The notes below the pieces were generated by a model. It did not search any database. It saw only the letters and a program-made list of their open reading frames with translations, and had not been told where the DNA came from. 21,417 bases of DNA from Planctomycetaceae bacterium (lineage in GTDB: Bacteria > Planctomycetota > Planctomycetia > Pirellulales > Pirellulaceae): contig JABHUV010000374.1 in assembly GCA_018658605.1 (NCBI GenBank), positions 1-21,417 of the forward strand, written 5' to 3'. A program made the position numbers and the translations under genes. Positions within the stretch are counted from its first letter, which is position 1. Each line of letters begins with the position of its first letter. Positions 6,206-14,498 of this stretch are shown here, in pieces.

Positions 6206-7660
6206 ATGAATTCTTCCTCTGATTATCTGTTGGGAATAACGGTTTTACCGGAGTATTTTCAAGTCGAAGGCGCCGCTCAAGTAATAAACAATTGCGTTGA
6301 AATTGCCCATGCAAATGCTATAACCACTTCACCTTACGTGATGCGTCAAGCCGACCCCTCCGATGCACATTCTGGTCAACGCGAACCCCCGATTGATGCT
6401 GGCGCCGGTGGTGTCCGTTTGCTCGACCGACCGCTGTGGGGAAAACGGGAATTATTTGTACAAACTGCCCCTGCTTTTTCGCCAAGTAAGACACTTTACC
6501 GTCATCTGAAATATCAACCCCCTGCTGAATCCAAACTGACGCACGCACATCAACATCACATCCACGTTGCCCTGAAACTAGCTCGGGAAAACAATGTGCT
6601 GACATATATGCAAGTTCAAGCAGCAATCCCCCCTGGGTATCGCGTGCAATTTGCGTCTACTGCACCTGAGGACATGCCGTTACTACCGAATCAGCAACCA
6701 GCGCTAGACCGGGTTGCGGCCAATGCTTCCTTAGCGAGCGAGGATATTCTTAGTTATCATTGCGCACTAGTTGTAGACCTATGTAATCAATACCCCAGTC
6801 TCACGGGCATAAGAGTCGACTGGCCGGAATATCCTCCTTATAGACTCGACAGTGTGTTTTTGGATTTTTCACCGGCGGTACAAGAATTTGCGTCTCGCCG
6901 AGACGGTTCGTCGTTTTTGTCGATCCGTCGAAGCATCGCGGCATTTTATGATGCGATTCATGCAAATCCAATTCCGATACTTACAAATTCTCTACTCGAG
7001 GATATCATCAACTCAGCCAGTCCGTGGGCGCTGCTCGCCGAACGGTTTTCCGAATTTGCCATCCGTGATTGGTTGCTTCTCAAGCAAGACCTCGTGTTTA
7101 ATTACATCCAGAAATTGAGAGATGCACTTGACTCTCATGGCCACGAAGACAAGCAACTGGTACCGCATGCATTCCCACCGCCCTTTAACATTATGAGTGG
7201 GCTGGATTTTGGACGGATAGCGCCCCTGGCGGATCATATTCCCGTAAAACTATACACAATGCATTGGGCAATGATCGCGCGCTTTTATTTAGACCAGCTC
7301 AGTGAGAACAATCCGCAGGTAGATGAGACTTTACTCGTTTCGGCTTTATTCAATTTATTGGAGATCTCCGATGGATCGCCGCCCACGGAAATCGCGAATG
7401 TAAAATATCCCTCTCCGGACGAACCACACCTACCCAGCGAAAACGCGCAACATCGAAAAATAGCCCATGCACAATTGGCGGCGGGCGACACACCGATAGC
7501 GGCACTCGTCCACGGGTACGGTCCCGTTAACGATACCCTCAATCGACTAGCTGTTGGATTACAAGCGTCTAATAACCGTATTTGGATTAATCGCTATGGA
7601 TACCTTTCTGACGTAAAACTGAAAAAAATCGGTGCACTTTTTTACGAACACGTGGGGTAG
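6206..7660 (+). CDS. Conserved TIM-barrel-like protein, possible glycoside hydrolase relative, function unknown
   Basis: The 484-residue product has no signal peptide or membrane segment, so it is expected in the cytosol. I recognise the sequence style from planctomycete proteins of unknown function but cannot name a characterised family. Strand-and-motif patterns suggest a (beta/alpha)8 barrel: YLLGITVLPEYF (7-18), TTSPYVM (40-46), REPPIDAGAG (59-68), GIRVDWPEYPPY (201-212, with D205 and E208), LDFSP (219-223), HAFPPPF (321-327) and VKLYTMHW (347-354). The conserved acids and aromatics would suit carbohydrate binding or hydrolysis, but this is inference. ATG at 6206 is preferred; the open frame continues to 5909, but that would overlap the divergent gene and the promoter region. 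The next gene starts 6 bp after the stop, so both are probably one transcript. Confidence 0.72.
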   Translation: MNSSSDYLLGITVLPEYFQVEGAAQVINNCVEIAHANAITTSPYVMRQADPSDAHSGQREPPIDAGAGGVRLLDRPLWGKRELFVQTAPAFSPSKTLYRHLKYQPPAESKLTHAHQHHIHVALKLARENNVLTYMQVQAAIPPGYRVQFASTAPEDMPLLPNQQPALDRVAANASLASEDILSYHCALVVDLCNQYPSLTGIRVDWPEYPPYRLDSVFLDFSPAVQEFASRRDGSSFLSIRRSIAAFYDAIHANPIPILTNSLLEDIINSASPWALLAERFSEFAIRDWLLLKQDLVFNYIQKLRDALDSHGHEDKQLVPHAFPPPFNIMSGLDFGRIAPLADHIPVKLYTMHWAMIARFYLDQLSENNPQVDETLLVSALFNLLEISDGSPPTEIANVKYPSPDEPHLPSENAQHRKIAHAQLAAGDTPIAALVHGYGPVNDTLNRLAVGLQASNNRIWINRYGYLSDVKLKKIGALFYEHVG

Positions 7661-7666
7661 GGTTTC

Positions 7667-9421
7667 ATGGACGTTGATAGCTCCCAAATTCCTCGTTCTT
7701 TACAACCGCTTAAGGACTCAACGGGCCTACGGTGGTGGTCCCTCGTCGTCCCGTTTTTGGCAATCGTCTTCCTTTTTGGATGCTATTCCATGGTCAACGG
7801 TGATATTTGGTGGCATCTTAAAACAGGCGAGTTAATTCTTGAACAACGTCGAATACCCACGGAGAATTTGTTCACGTACACTAACACCAAGTCATTATGG
7901 ATTGATTTACATTGGGGATTTCAATGCTTCGTAGCATTGGTTTATCGCTATTATGGCGGATTCGGCTTAATTGTCGCAAAGTCGTTGATTGCGACAATAA
8001 CATTTTTACTGCTTCTACTCACGGCTCGTAAATCATTGCCGGGTTGGTTGACACTTCTGTGCTGGTCGCCTTTTCTGACGATTTTCGCGGGGCGGTATCA
8101 TGTACGGCCAGAAATGTTTTCGTTGCTATTTGTCGCTTGCACCCTGTGGGTACTGCACCATTCGAGCCGACGCGCCACTTTGCTATGGCTGCTTGTGCCA
8201 ATACAAATCGCCTGGGTAAATGTCCAAGGATTGTTCGTCCTGCAGCACCTACTTGTGGGGGCATATCTACTACAACAGTTAATAACCTTTCTATTTGAAC
8301 GTCAAAACGGTCATGCGCTGCGGCGATTATTGTTGGTGTTCGTCCTTTCGACGATGGCGAGTTGTATCAACCCCTACGGCCTGCAAGGGGCGCTATTCCC
8401 GCTTGAGTTGATGGGTAAGATGTCTGGGGAACTTCGTGTGTTTTTTCAGTCCCTAGCGGGCGAAACCTCAGGCATTTCAGAATTTATCGATCGCTATGGG
8501 TTACTCGCAATTACCAGGAACACAACGACACTCACCTTATTCGGTACCGCACTGGCCGTCGTGGGCAGTCAGTGCGTCGCAACTATCTATCGGCGGAAAA
8601 TCGATGTCTATCACTGGTCGCTGATTGGTGGTTTTGCATATCTTGCTTGGCAGATGAATCGCAATTCTAATTTATTTGCGTTGGTCTACGGGTACATACT
8701 TTGCAGTAACTTGTCCAATATATTTGCATATTATCGATCAACTAAACAAATTGCAGACGATACAAACACACACATCCTAAAATCAAAGCAAATAGTTCCA
8801 AGGAATTTGCTACAATTCCTACAAATCGCGACGTTCTTAATCGTGGTAGCGGTATTTGCCCTAAGCTTCAACGATGCCCTGAATCATCGCGAGCAAAGCC
8901 CTGGTCAACTACCGCAAAGAATCTATTTTTCCGAACAGCACCCTTGGTATAATCACACTGCCGCACAATTCATAAGGGACATACCAGCCCCACTAAACGT
9001 TTACGCGCGACACAAAGGAACGGGTTTCGCGGGTGTTGTAATTTACCACTGTTTCGATGAGCAGTCGGAGTTTGGTAAGCGTGTTTACGCCGACGCCCGT
9101 CTAGAAGCCAACTCCTTACAAGTGCTTCAGAAATTTGAATCTATCCCACGCCTGCTCGCAAATGACCCAATAACGGCTGAGAAAATACTTGTCGATGAAT
9201 CTGGGAACTTGCCGCTATTGGTATTTGGGAACGACGAGCTCTTGCGCCACCCCCGCCTTTTACAATCTCTCATTGACAGTGAGAAATGGCAATGTGTTTA
9301 TTTAAGTGATTTCACCGAACAGTCGCAGGATCTAGGTGTTTCCATGTTTATGACAGCTACTAAACGGTTATCGGTTGGGCTGCCCCGTGTGTCCATTGAA
9401 CGATTGCTGCAATCCTATTAG
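7667..9421 (+). CDS. Polytopic membrane protein, GT-C glycosyltransferase-like
   Basis: The 584-residue product has roughly ten hydrophobic segments between residues 25 and 400, followed by a soluble C-terminal domain of about 180 residues. The first extracytoplasmic loop carries GDIWWHLKTGELI (45-57) and LFTYTNTKSLWIDLHWGF (68-85), the pattern of a widespread family of multi-pass proteins resembling GT-C transferases that use lipid-linked sugars. RNSNLFALV (332-340) and CINPYG (233-238) also fit that family. The C-terminal part (YADARLEA, then an alternating alpha/beta pattern) resembles the periplasmic domain of the same proteins. Donor and acceptor are unknown, and transferase activity is not proven for this group. 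It starts 6 bp after the TIM-barrel gene, suggesting joint action on a surface or storage glycan. Confidence 0.72.
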   Translation: MDVDSSQIPRSLQPLKDSTGLRWWSLVVPFLAIVFLFGCYSMVNGDIWWHLKTGELILEQRRIPTENLFTYTNTKSLWIDLHWGFQCFVALVYRYYGGFGLIVAKSLIATITFLLLLLTARKSLPGWLTLLCWSPFLTIFAGRYHVRPEMFSLLFVACTLWVLHHSSRRATLLWLLVPIQIAWVNVQGLFVLQHLLVGAYLLQQLITFLFERQNGHALRRLLLVFVLSTMASCINPYGLQGALFPLELMGKMSGELRVFFQSLAGETSGISEFIDRYGLLAITRNTTTLTLFGTALAVVGSQCVATIYRRKIDVYHWSLIGGFAYLAWQMNRNSNLFALVYGYILCSNLSNIFAYYRSTKQIADDTNTHILKSKQIVPRNLLQFLQIATFLIVVAVFALSFNDALNHREQSPGQLPQRIYFSEQHPWYNHTAAQFIRDIPAPLNVYARHKGTGFAGVVIYHCFDEQSEFGKRVYADARLEANSLQVLQKFESIPRLLANDPITAEKILVDESGNLPLLVFGNDELLRHPRLLQSLIDSEKWQCVYLSDFTEQSQDLGVSMFMTATKRLSVGLPRVSIERLLQSY

Positions 9422-9542
9422 GTTTTCTAACAGTAAAAATAGATTCGCGCATAATATGTCGGTTCGTGTTAATATATACTCATATAGAGAACTACCCACG
9501 GCGAATTTTAATTTCACAAATAACTCAGTCAGGTCCTACACC

Positions 9543-10802
9543 ATGAATCGGTTAATCCAATACATTCTTATCGCAACCGCAATCTTTTCGGCGTTAATAT
9601 CGATTGAATCATCAATTATGGGAGACGACTGGGCAAGTTTTCGAGGTCCTACAGGCGATGGTGCTAGCACAGCCAATAAGCTTCCGCTTAAATGGTCTGC
9701 CACCGATAATGTTACTTGGAAAACTGCCATCAAAGGTCAGGGCTGGTCATCGCCTGTCCTGCGAAACGGTGTATTGTATATAACCAACGCGGTTTCAGAA
9801 GATGCGGAATTACAAACCAGCTATCAACTAAACGCCATTGCGATTAATTCGCAAACTGGAAAAATACTTTGGACCACGAACGTATTCACCCAGCCGCTTG
9901 ATTCCCCAAAGATTCATTCGAAAAACAGTCACGCGAGCCCCACACCCATCGTCACAGCAACAAACGTCATTGTCCATTTTGGACACATGGGAACCGCCTG
10001 CTTAAACATCAAAGGGGACGTTGTTTGGAAAACAGTAGCATCGAAATATTCTCCCGTGCACGGCAACGGCGGGACGCCGATCCTTCACGATGGAAAGCTC
10101 TATTTTAGTGTTGATGGAAAGGTGAAGACTCTTGTAATTTGCTTGGACGCCGCGACGGGGGACACCGTGTGGGAGTTCGATCGGCAGAGTTCCGCATCCC
10201 GCAAATTCTCGTTTACGACCCCCGCAGTAATTGAAGTTGCCGGGCGCCTGCAATTAATCTCACCGGCGAGTGATATTGTCCAAGCAATCGACCTGCACTC
10301 GGGGAAACTTATTTGGCAAGTCAAGTATGACGGTTACAGCCTCATTCCTAAGCCGGTCTATCACAACGGATTGCTATATATTTGTACCGGATACAATACA
10401 CCTTGGCTTTACTGCATTGATCCCACTGGTCAGGGAGATGTGACCAACTCGCATGTTCGTTGGAACATCCAACGGCAGATTCCGCATACGCCATCCCTCA
10501 TTCTAAATGAGGGCAAGTTGTTTATGATATCAGACAGAGGAATCGGATCGTGCCTCAATGCGGTCACGGGCGAAACGATCTGGCAGGAACGTATCGGTGG
10601 AAACTACTCAGCTTCGCCTATTATAAATAACGGAAATATCTACTTCACCAGTGAGCAAGGCGATACCACGATTGTTAAGGCCTCAGAAGAATATAAAGTG
10701 GTTTCAAAGAATTCAATGGGTCAAGCAACATTAGCGTCGTTCGCAGTGGAGGAGGGCGTTATCTATATTCGAACGGATTCGCACCTATATCGTGTTGAAT
10801 AA
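9543..10802 (+). CDS. Exported PQQ-binding-like beta-propeller repeat protein
   Basis: The 419-residue product has a signal peptide (hydrophobic 5-20) followed by WASFRGPTGDGAS (30-42) and LPLKWS (47-52), an opening common to a large planctomycete family of secreted beta-propellers. About seven blades follow, each with a pattern like SPVLxxGVLYITN, LNAINSQTGKILW, PILHDGKLYFS, LDAATGDTVWEF and SPIINNGNIYFTS. The fold is that of BamB and quinoprotein dehydrogenases, but I see no catalytic or quinone ligands that would make it an enzyme; a binding or scaffold role in the periplasm is likely. ATG at 9543 is chosen because the signal peptide begins there; the longer frame from 9375 would overlap the previous gene and put residues before the signal. 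A 121-bp gap separates it from the membrane-protein gene. Confidence 0.87.
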   Translation: MNRLIQYILIATAIFSALISIESSIMGDDWASFRGPTGDGASTANKLPLKWSATDNVTWKTAIKGQGWSSPVLRNGVLYITNAVSEDAELQTSYQLNAIAINSQTGKILWTTNVFTQPLDSPKIHSKNSHASPTPIVTATNVIVHFGHMGTACLNIKGDVVWKTVASKYSPVHGNGGTPILHDGKLYFSVDGKVKTLVICLDAATGDTVWEFDRQSSASRKFSFTTPAVIEVAGRLQLISPASDIVQAIDLHSGKLIWQVKYDGYSLIPKPVYHNGLLYICTGYNTPWLYCIDPTGQGDVTNSHVRWNIQRQIPHTPSLILNEGKLFMISDRGIGSCLNAVTGETIWQERIGGNYSASPIINNGNIYFTSEQGDTTIVKASEEYKVVSKNSMGQATLASFAVEEGVIYIRTDSHLYRVE

Positions 10803-10836
10803 TACCTAACGGACGATACAAGTTTGCGATGACGAT

Positions 10837-10855
10837 GTGAGCACGGCGTACTCAC
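10837..10855. repeat. Imperfect 19-bp palindrome between convergent genes
   Basis: GTGAGCACGGCGTACTCAC has 9-bp arms with one mismatch around a central base. It begins 35 nt after the stop of the beta-propeller gene and lies 127 nt before the stop of the convergent lipoprotein-like gene. No T-tract follows on either strand, so it is a weak candidate terminator; an operator or a chance palindrome is possible. Confidence 0.3.
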
Positions 10856-10981
10856 GGACAACCCTATAGTTGAAACACCGCATGAACCGCGGCTGTTGTG
10901 ATGGAGTAGTAACTCTTGAAACTTATCTCTGGTCCACAAGCAGTCAACGTATAGCGTCAAATCCCAGGGTACGCGTCGATA

Positions 10982-12130
10982 TTAGGGGTTCCATTGAATG
11001 TCGACAGCCGACGATAGGTATTTCACCGCACCGTCCGACTCAATCGCGACAATAAAGGCCTTAAATGGTCCAGAGGTGGGTGTAAACTTGGAACCGACTC
11101 CACTTAGGCGACCGCCTCGAGGCGACACTGCAAAACGGATCAAACCAAGTTTCTGTGAATGCACCACCCAATAAACAGTTCCCCGGGACGTAAGTTCCCG
11201 TTGTTGCTTCATCTCAGACGAAAAAGACATTCCAGTACCGTTTGTCAAGAGTATCGGAACGGCAACGCTGTTTAACAACGAGTAAATTGGGTTCACAATT
11301 TTACCCGGCACAGCGATCCCGTTTGCGGGCACGTTCGGTTTAGAAGAAGGTTTTCCGCCGCCGCGATTTTGTGTCTTAGATTGCATTGTTGGTGTCTGGG
11401 AGTTGCTGGACACGCCAACCGATGGATTCGCATTGGCTTTAGTCGGACGATCGCGAATATTCGGAATTCCTGAGTTAGATGATGGCCTTTGACTTGCGTC
11501 ATTTCCATTTGGACGTCTTTGTTTCTGCGGACCACGACCATTGGTCGGTTTTTCCATTCCGCCAACGCGACCGCCAAACCCGTCACGGGATTGTTCCCCA
11601 CCAAAGCCGTCGAGAGGGGGTCCGGCCATAGCACCACCTAAGCTTTCCAAGTAACCGGGTCCATCGTCGTCACCACCTGAAATCGCAGGTTCAAGAGAAT
11701 TCATTTGCGCCGTCATATCGGAGTCGGCACCTCCCTCAAAGCCGTCGGTAGGGTCATCCAATTGCAACATTTGCTTTTCGTCGTCTAATCCCATGACCGC
11801 GCCGCCGTCTTCCATCCCGTCCATTGCCATGTCATCCCCGAAGTTTTCCATCATTTCTGAATAGTCTTCGTCCATCGGCCCATCTACAAAACCATTCATA
11901 CCACCACCGTCATTGGAATCGAGTTGCGACATCGATGAATTACCCCCGCCAATTTGTGAAGGGTCAATTGCTTGTGTATCGCCCGCCTCATTAAGTTGTC
12001 CTGAAGCGGCGGACGATCCCTCATTTTCAGGGAGCATCTTCGCAAGTTGTACGCCAAGGTCATTGCAACCTAGCATAGTCGTCAGAAGAGCGACGCCGGC
12101 TAAACTTAGAATGATTCGCGGAATTTTCAT
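10982..12130 (-). CDS. Putative lipoprotein with Asp/Gly/Met-rich low-complexity region and a C-terminal globular domain
   Basis: I do not recognise this 382-residue protein. Residues 1-22 look like a lipoprotein signal ending MLGC, with C22 the candidate lipidated cysteine; the lipobox is imperfect because Met replaces Leu at -3. Residues about 60-195 are rich in Asp, Glu, Gly and Met, with repeated patterns such as DGFGG and MDGMEDGG. Residues 196-275 switch to a basic Pro/Ser/Asn/Lys/Arg linker. Residues about 276-382 look folded, with beta-strand patterns (TVYWVVHSQKLGLIRFAVSP and FKAFIVAIES). ATG at 12130 is chosen because GGAG lies 5 nt upstream; the open frame runs back to a TTG at 12160 without support. 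A good promoter lies just upstream, so it is probably transcribed separately from the preceding PhyH gene. Confidence 0.8.
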   Translation of the reverse strand: MKIPRIILSLAGVALLTTMLGCNDLGVQLAKMLPENEGSSAASGQLNEAGDTQAIDPSQIGGGNSSMSQLDSNDGGGMNGFVDGPMDEDYSEMMENFGDDMAMDGMEDGGAVMGLDDEKQMLQLDDPTDGFEGGADSDMTAQMNSLEPAISGGDDDGPGYLESLGGAMAGPPLDGFGGEQSRDGFGGRVGGMEKPTNGRGPQKQRRPNGNDASQRPSSNSGIPNIRDRPTKANANPSVGVSSNSQTPTMQSKTQNRGGGKPSSKPNVPANGIAVPGKIVNPIYSLLNSVAVPILLTNGTGMSFSSEMKQQRELTSRGTVYWVVHSQKLGLIRFAVSPRGGRLSGVGSKFTPTSGPFKAFIVAIESDGAVKYLSSAVDIQWNP

Positions 12131-12135
12131 AACAG

Positions 12136-12139
12136 CTCC
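12136..12139 (-). promoter_or_regulatory. Ribosome binding site deciding the start of the lipoprotein-like gene
   Basis: GGAG on the minus strand, 5 nt before ATG at 12130. It places the start at the beginning of the signal sequence rather than at the upstream TTG. Confidence 0.7.
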
Positions 12140-12165
12140 AAATAAATTAGAGTCCAACAAGCCAT

Positions 12166-12194
12166 ATTGTACCGTCCCCGCTTCGAAACCTCAA
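12166..12194 (-). promoter_or_regulatory. Candidate sigma70-type promoter for the lipoprotein-like gene
   Basis: TTGAGG (12189-12194) and TACAAT (12166-12171) on the minus strand are separated by exactly 17 bp. They match consensus at four and five of six bases. The predicted transcript starts near 12159, giving a leader of about 29 nt that contains the GGAG site. Confidence 0.5.
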
Positions 12195-12264
12195 AGGTGA
12201 ATCTATTCTAAATGGGTATGCAAATAGGACAGTTAGTATTACTTATTGCAGTTTCGCTCTTTGT

Positions 12265-13143
12265 TTATAGTGATTCATCTAGCTTTCGAAGAAGCGGAAA
12301 GAATTGACCTGTCAACGCTTCTCCCGCTTTAACCACCGGTGTTCCGGTAAGCAGCGGCTCCGCACTAACTGACGCGACTCCGTCCGATAGCATATTTACA
12401 ACTGCCGCTGGCCGCGATTTTTCCGTAGTATTTCGAAAGCTTCCATGTACAGTCAATGGATGATGAAACACCACCTGTCCCCGCAATAACTCCATCGGCT
12501 GTGGGTTTTGCAGCGCATGCAGCTGCTCTTTGCTTAATACCCGTTCAATCGCTTGCATGTCACCGGCCAGCCCAGTAATCGGTAACAACTCCCAATGACT
12601 ACTTCCCGCAATATATTGCAAACACCCATTAGCAATCGTCGCGTCCTCAAGCGCAATCCAACATGTGAGGTGTGCCATCGGAGTTGTTCGAATCCAATAA
12701 GAATAATCTTGATGCCAAGCCACACAACCGCCCTGCTGTGGCGGTTTGTGGAATAATTGGTCATGCCAGAATCGAACATCGGCGTTTAACAATTGCGTTG
12801 CTGGTACAGTCACGGCGGGTTGCCATAACAAATCATGAAAACTTTCTGATATCCGCCAAGCCCCGATAGCGTGAAACAGAACATCCACACCATTGTCGCA
12901 TTCGTTTAGATGACATTCGTGCCACAGGGGGTTGTTAACGTTGGCAGCAGAAGTTAAAAATTCCAGATCACCACAAAGCAGGTCCACAAACTCATCAGCT
13001 AACGGTTCATTACCGACAACGAAACCTTGCGCATGAAACGATTCCACTTGGCCATCTGTTAGTCGAAATAGATGGGGGTCGGCGCCCACTGGGGTATGCA
13101 CCTTACCTATCGGTTCCGAGATTGATGAGAGATCTATATCCAC
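12265..13143 (-). CDS. Phytanoyl-CoA dioxygenase (PhyH) family protein, second paralogue
   Basis: This 292-residue Fe(II)/2-oxoglutarate oxygenase carries the H-x-D pair H144 and D146 in WHQDYSYW, the distal histidine H233 in TVHGSF, and R244 in SRPAAV in the position of the 2-oxoglutarate anchor. All expected cofactor residues are present. There is no signal peptide. It differs clearly from the PhyH gene at 1524-2267: a longer N-terminal part, and HHPLTVHGSFRN in place of FHCSSPNRT, so it is a distinct subfamily rather than a recent copy. The substrate is unknown. The start is GTG at 13143 with GAAGAA upstream; no ATG occurs before residue 156, apart from the initiator. It begins 5 bp after the stop of the HEAT-like gene, suggesting co-transcription. 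Confidence 0.88.
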   Translation of the reverse strand: MDIDLSSISEPIGKVHTPVGADPHLFRLTDGQVESFHAQGFVVGNEPLADEFVDLLCGDLEFLTSAANVNNPLWHECHLNECDNGVDVLFHAIGAWRISESFHDLLWQPAVTVPATQLLNADVRFWHDQLFHKPPQQGGCVAWHQDYSYWIRTTPMAHLTCWIALEDATIANGCLQYIAGSSHWELLPITGLAGDMQAIERVLSKEQLHALQNPQPMELLRGQVVFHHPLTVHGSFRNTTEKSRPAAVVNMLSDGVASVSAEPLLTGTPVVKAGEALTGQFFPLLRKLDESL

Positions 13144-13148
13144 TTAAT

Positions 13149-14423
13149 TTATTCTTCGTCGATACGTGGCACTTTCAACGTCGCACGAAACGTATCCCAT
13201 TTAGCACGTGTCTTAATACGGGAATCATCATTAGCAAAACCTACATGCGAGTAGCTGAACTGGCCGCTCGCATATACTTGGATACGCGGAAACCCGTAGA
13301 GTTTCGGGTTTTCCTTGGCCAATATCAACATAGCCGCAATCGCTACGTCCCGCAGTTGGGTCTGGTACTGGACGTTATTGACTCGTTGTGTAACGCCGCA
13401 AAACGAATTGTCGTCCACTCGTAACTCTAACACCGGTATGGCGGTCTTATCGCCGAACATGGCAATTGCGATCATCACCGTTTGCATAACATGACAGGGG
13501 GTCTGCTTATCACGCACTAGTTCTAAGGCCCGTGGTAAACATTGAGGAATGTTGAAACTCATGGCCAATGAAAATGCCATCTGCGCATCCCAACTTTCAC
13601 AATGCATTAAACACCCAGCGAACAACTCTCGCATAATATTTGCAGTGGGTGTGGTCGGATAAGTATAAACACCAGTACTGCTACGAACCCGTAGTTGGTT
13701 CGAAAACGCCGCCTGATTGCACAAACTAAATATGGTTTTAACGCTATAGCGATTCATCTTCAGGTCATCAATTCCTGAAGCGAATAGCAAACCGGTAATG
13801 GTTCCCTGAGAGATCGTAGCCATGCGATTCTCCCGTAACAAAACCTGAATTTCTGCGCACCGTCTATCAATTTCTTTGCTAGCTTGCGCCGCACCGTGCT
13901 CAATTGCCCTGCAAAGACGAGGTTCAGCGCGGCTAATTAGTGCGAACACTCGCCGAGATTCAGCCGACTCAGGAATCTTCCCGCAAAACGTTTTCCAGCT
14001 CGGCAAGTTTACGTGCAAATCGCCAACTCCGGCCTTAATGAACTGTTCTAGTTTTTGTTGAAATACATTTTGTTCGACAGCATCGAGTACTCGCCCGGCG
14101 CGAAAACGAGTTTCACGGTCACCACCACGGATGGCGGCGTTAAGTCCCGGTATCGCGTCAGCGCCGATCGCCACTAACTGACTCATCGCGCGTTGTCGAG
14201 TTACGAATTTTGGAGCCGACAAATCCCTAATCAGCGATTCGACGACAACGTCGTCTTTAGTCGCAACTTCGGCCATAACCACATCGGCATTGACGAAGAG
14301 TAATGCCATGTAACAACCAAGAACCCTCAAACAGTCAACTAGTGGCCAAACGTAAAAATGCTGGAACCTATCGACAACGGCACAATTCATAAGTTTACTG
14401 TTTGTGGTATACGTAGAAAGCAT
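13149..14423 (-). CDS. Exported or membrane-anchored HEAT-repeat-like protein
   Basis: The product is 424 residues from the ATG at 14423. A hydrophobic segment (about residues 26-46: LVDCLRVLGCYMALLFVNA) precedes the mature part and is probably an unusually late signal peptide or anchor. Residues about 61-118 follow the HEAT pattern of a common planctomycete family (DLSAPKFVTRQRAMSQLVAIG, shortened here to its start, then RETRFRAGRVLDAVE). A second helical repeat region near 305-380 ends in RDVAIAAMLILAKENPKLYGF. The middle is helical without recognised motifs. HEAT repeats bind proteins; the partner is unknown. Start choice is uncertain: GTG 14450, ATG 14423 and ATG 14390 are possible, and none has a clear ribosome binding site. 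It is 75 bp downstream of a PLP enzyme gene. Confidence 0.72.
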   Translation of the reverse strand: MLSTYTTNSKLMNCAVVDRFQHFYVWPLVDCLRVLGCYMALLFVNADVVMAEVATKDDVVVESLIRDLSAPKFVTRQRAMSQLVAIGADAIPGLNAAIRGGDRETRFRAGRVLDAVEQNVFQQKLEQFIKAGVGDLHVNLPSWKTFCGKIPESAESRRVFALISRAEPRLCRAIEHGAAQASKEIDRRCAEIQVLLRENRMATISQGTITGLLFASGIDDLKMNRYSVKTIFSLCNQAAFSNQLRVRSSTGVYTYPTTPTANIMRELFAGCLMHCESWDAQMAFSLAMSFNIPQCLPRALELVRDKQTPCHVMQTVMIAIAMFGDKTAIPVLELRVDDNSFCGVTQRVNNVQYQTQLRDVAIAAMLILAKENPKLYGFPRIQVYASGQFSYSHVGFANDDSRIKTRAKWDTFRATLKVPRIDEE

Positions 14424-14498
14424 ATTTTTTGTTATTAACTGTAACGTCACAAAAACCCCGCCACCAAACTATATTATGTAGCAGTGACTGTTCAAAGG

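Noticed and set aside
9375..9542. N-terminal extension of the PQQ-like beta-propeller gene
   Set aside because: It overlaps the end of the membrane-protein gene and would place 56 unrelated residues before a good signal peptide.
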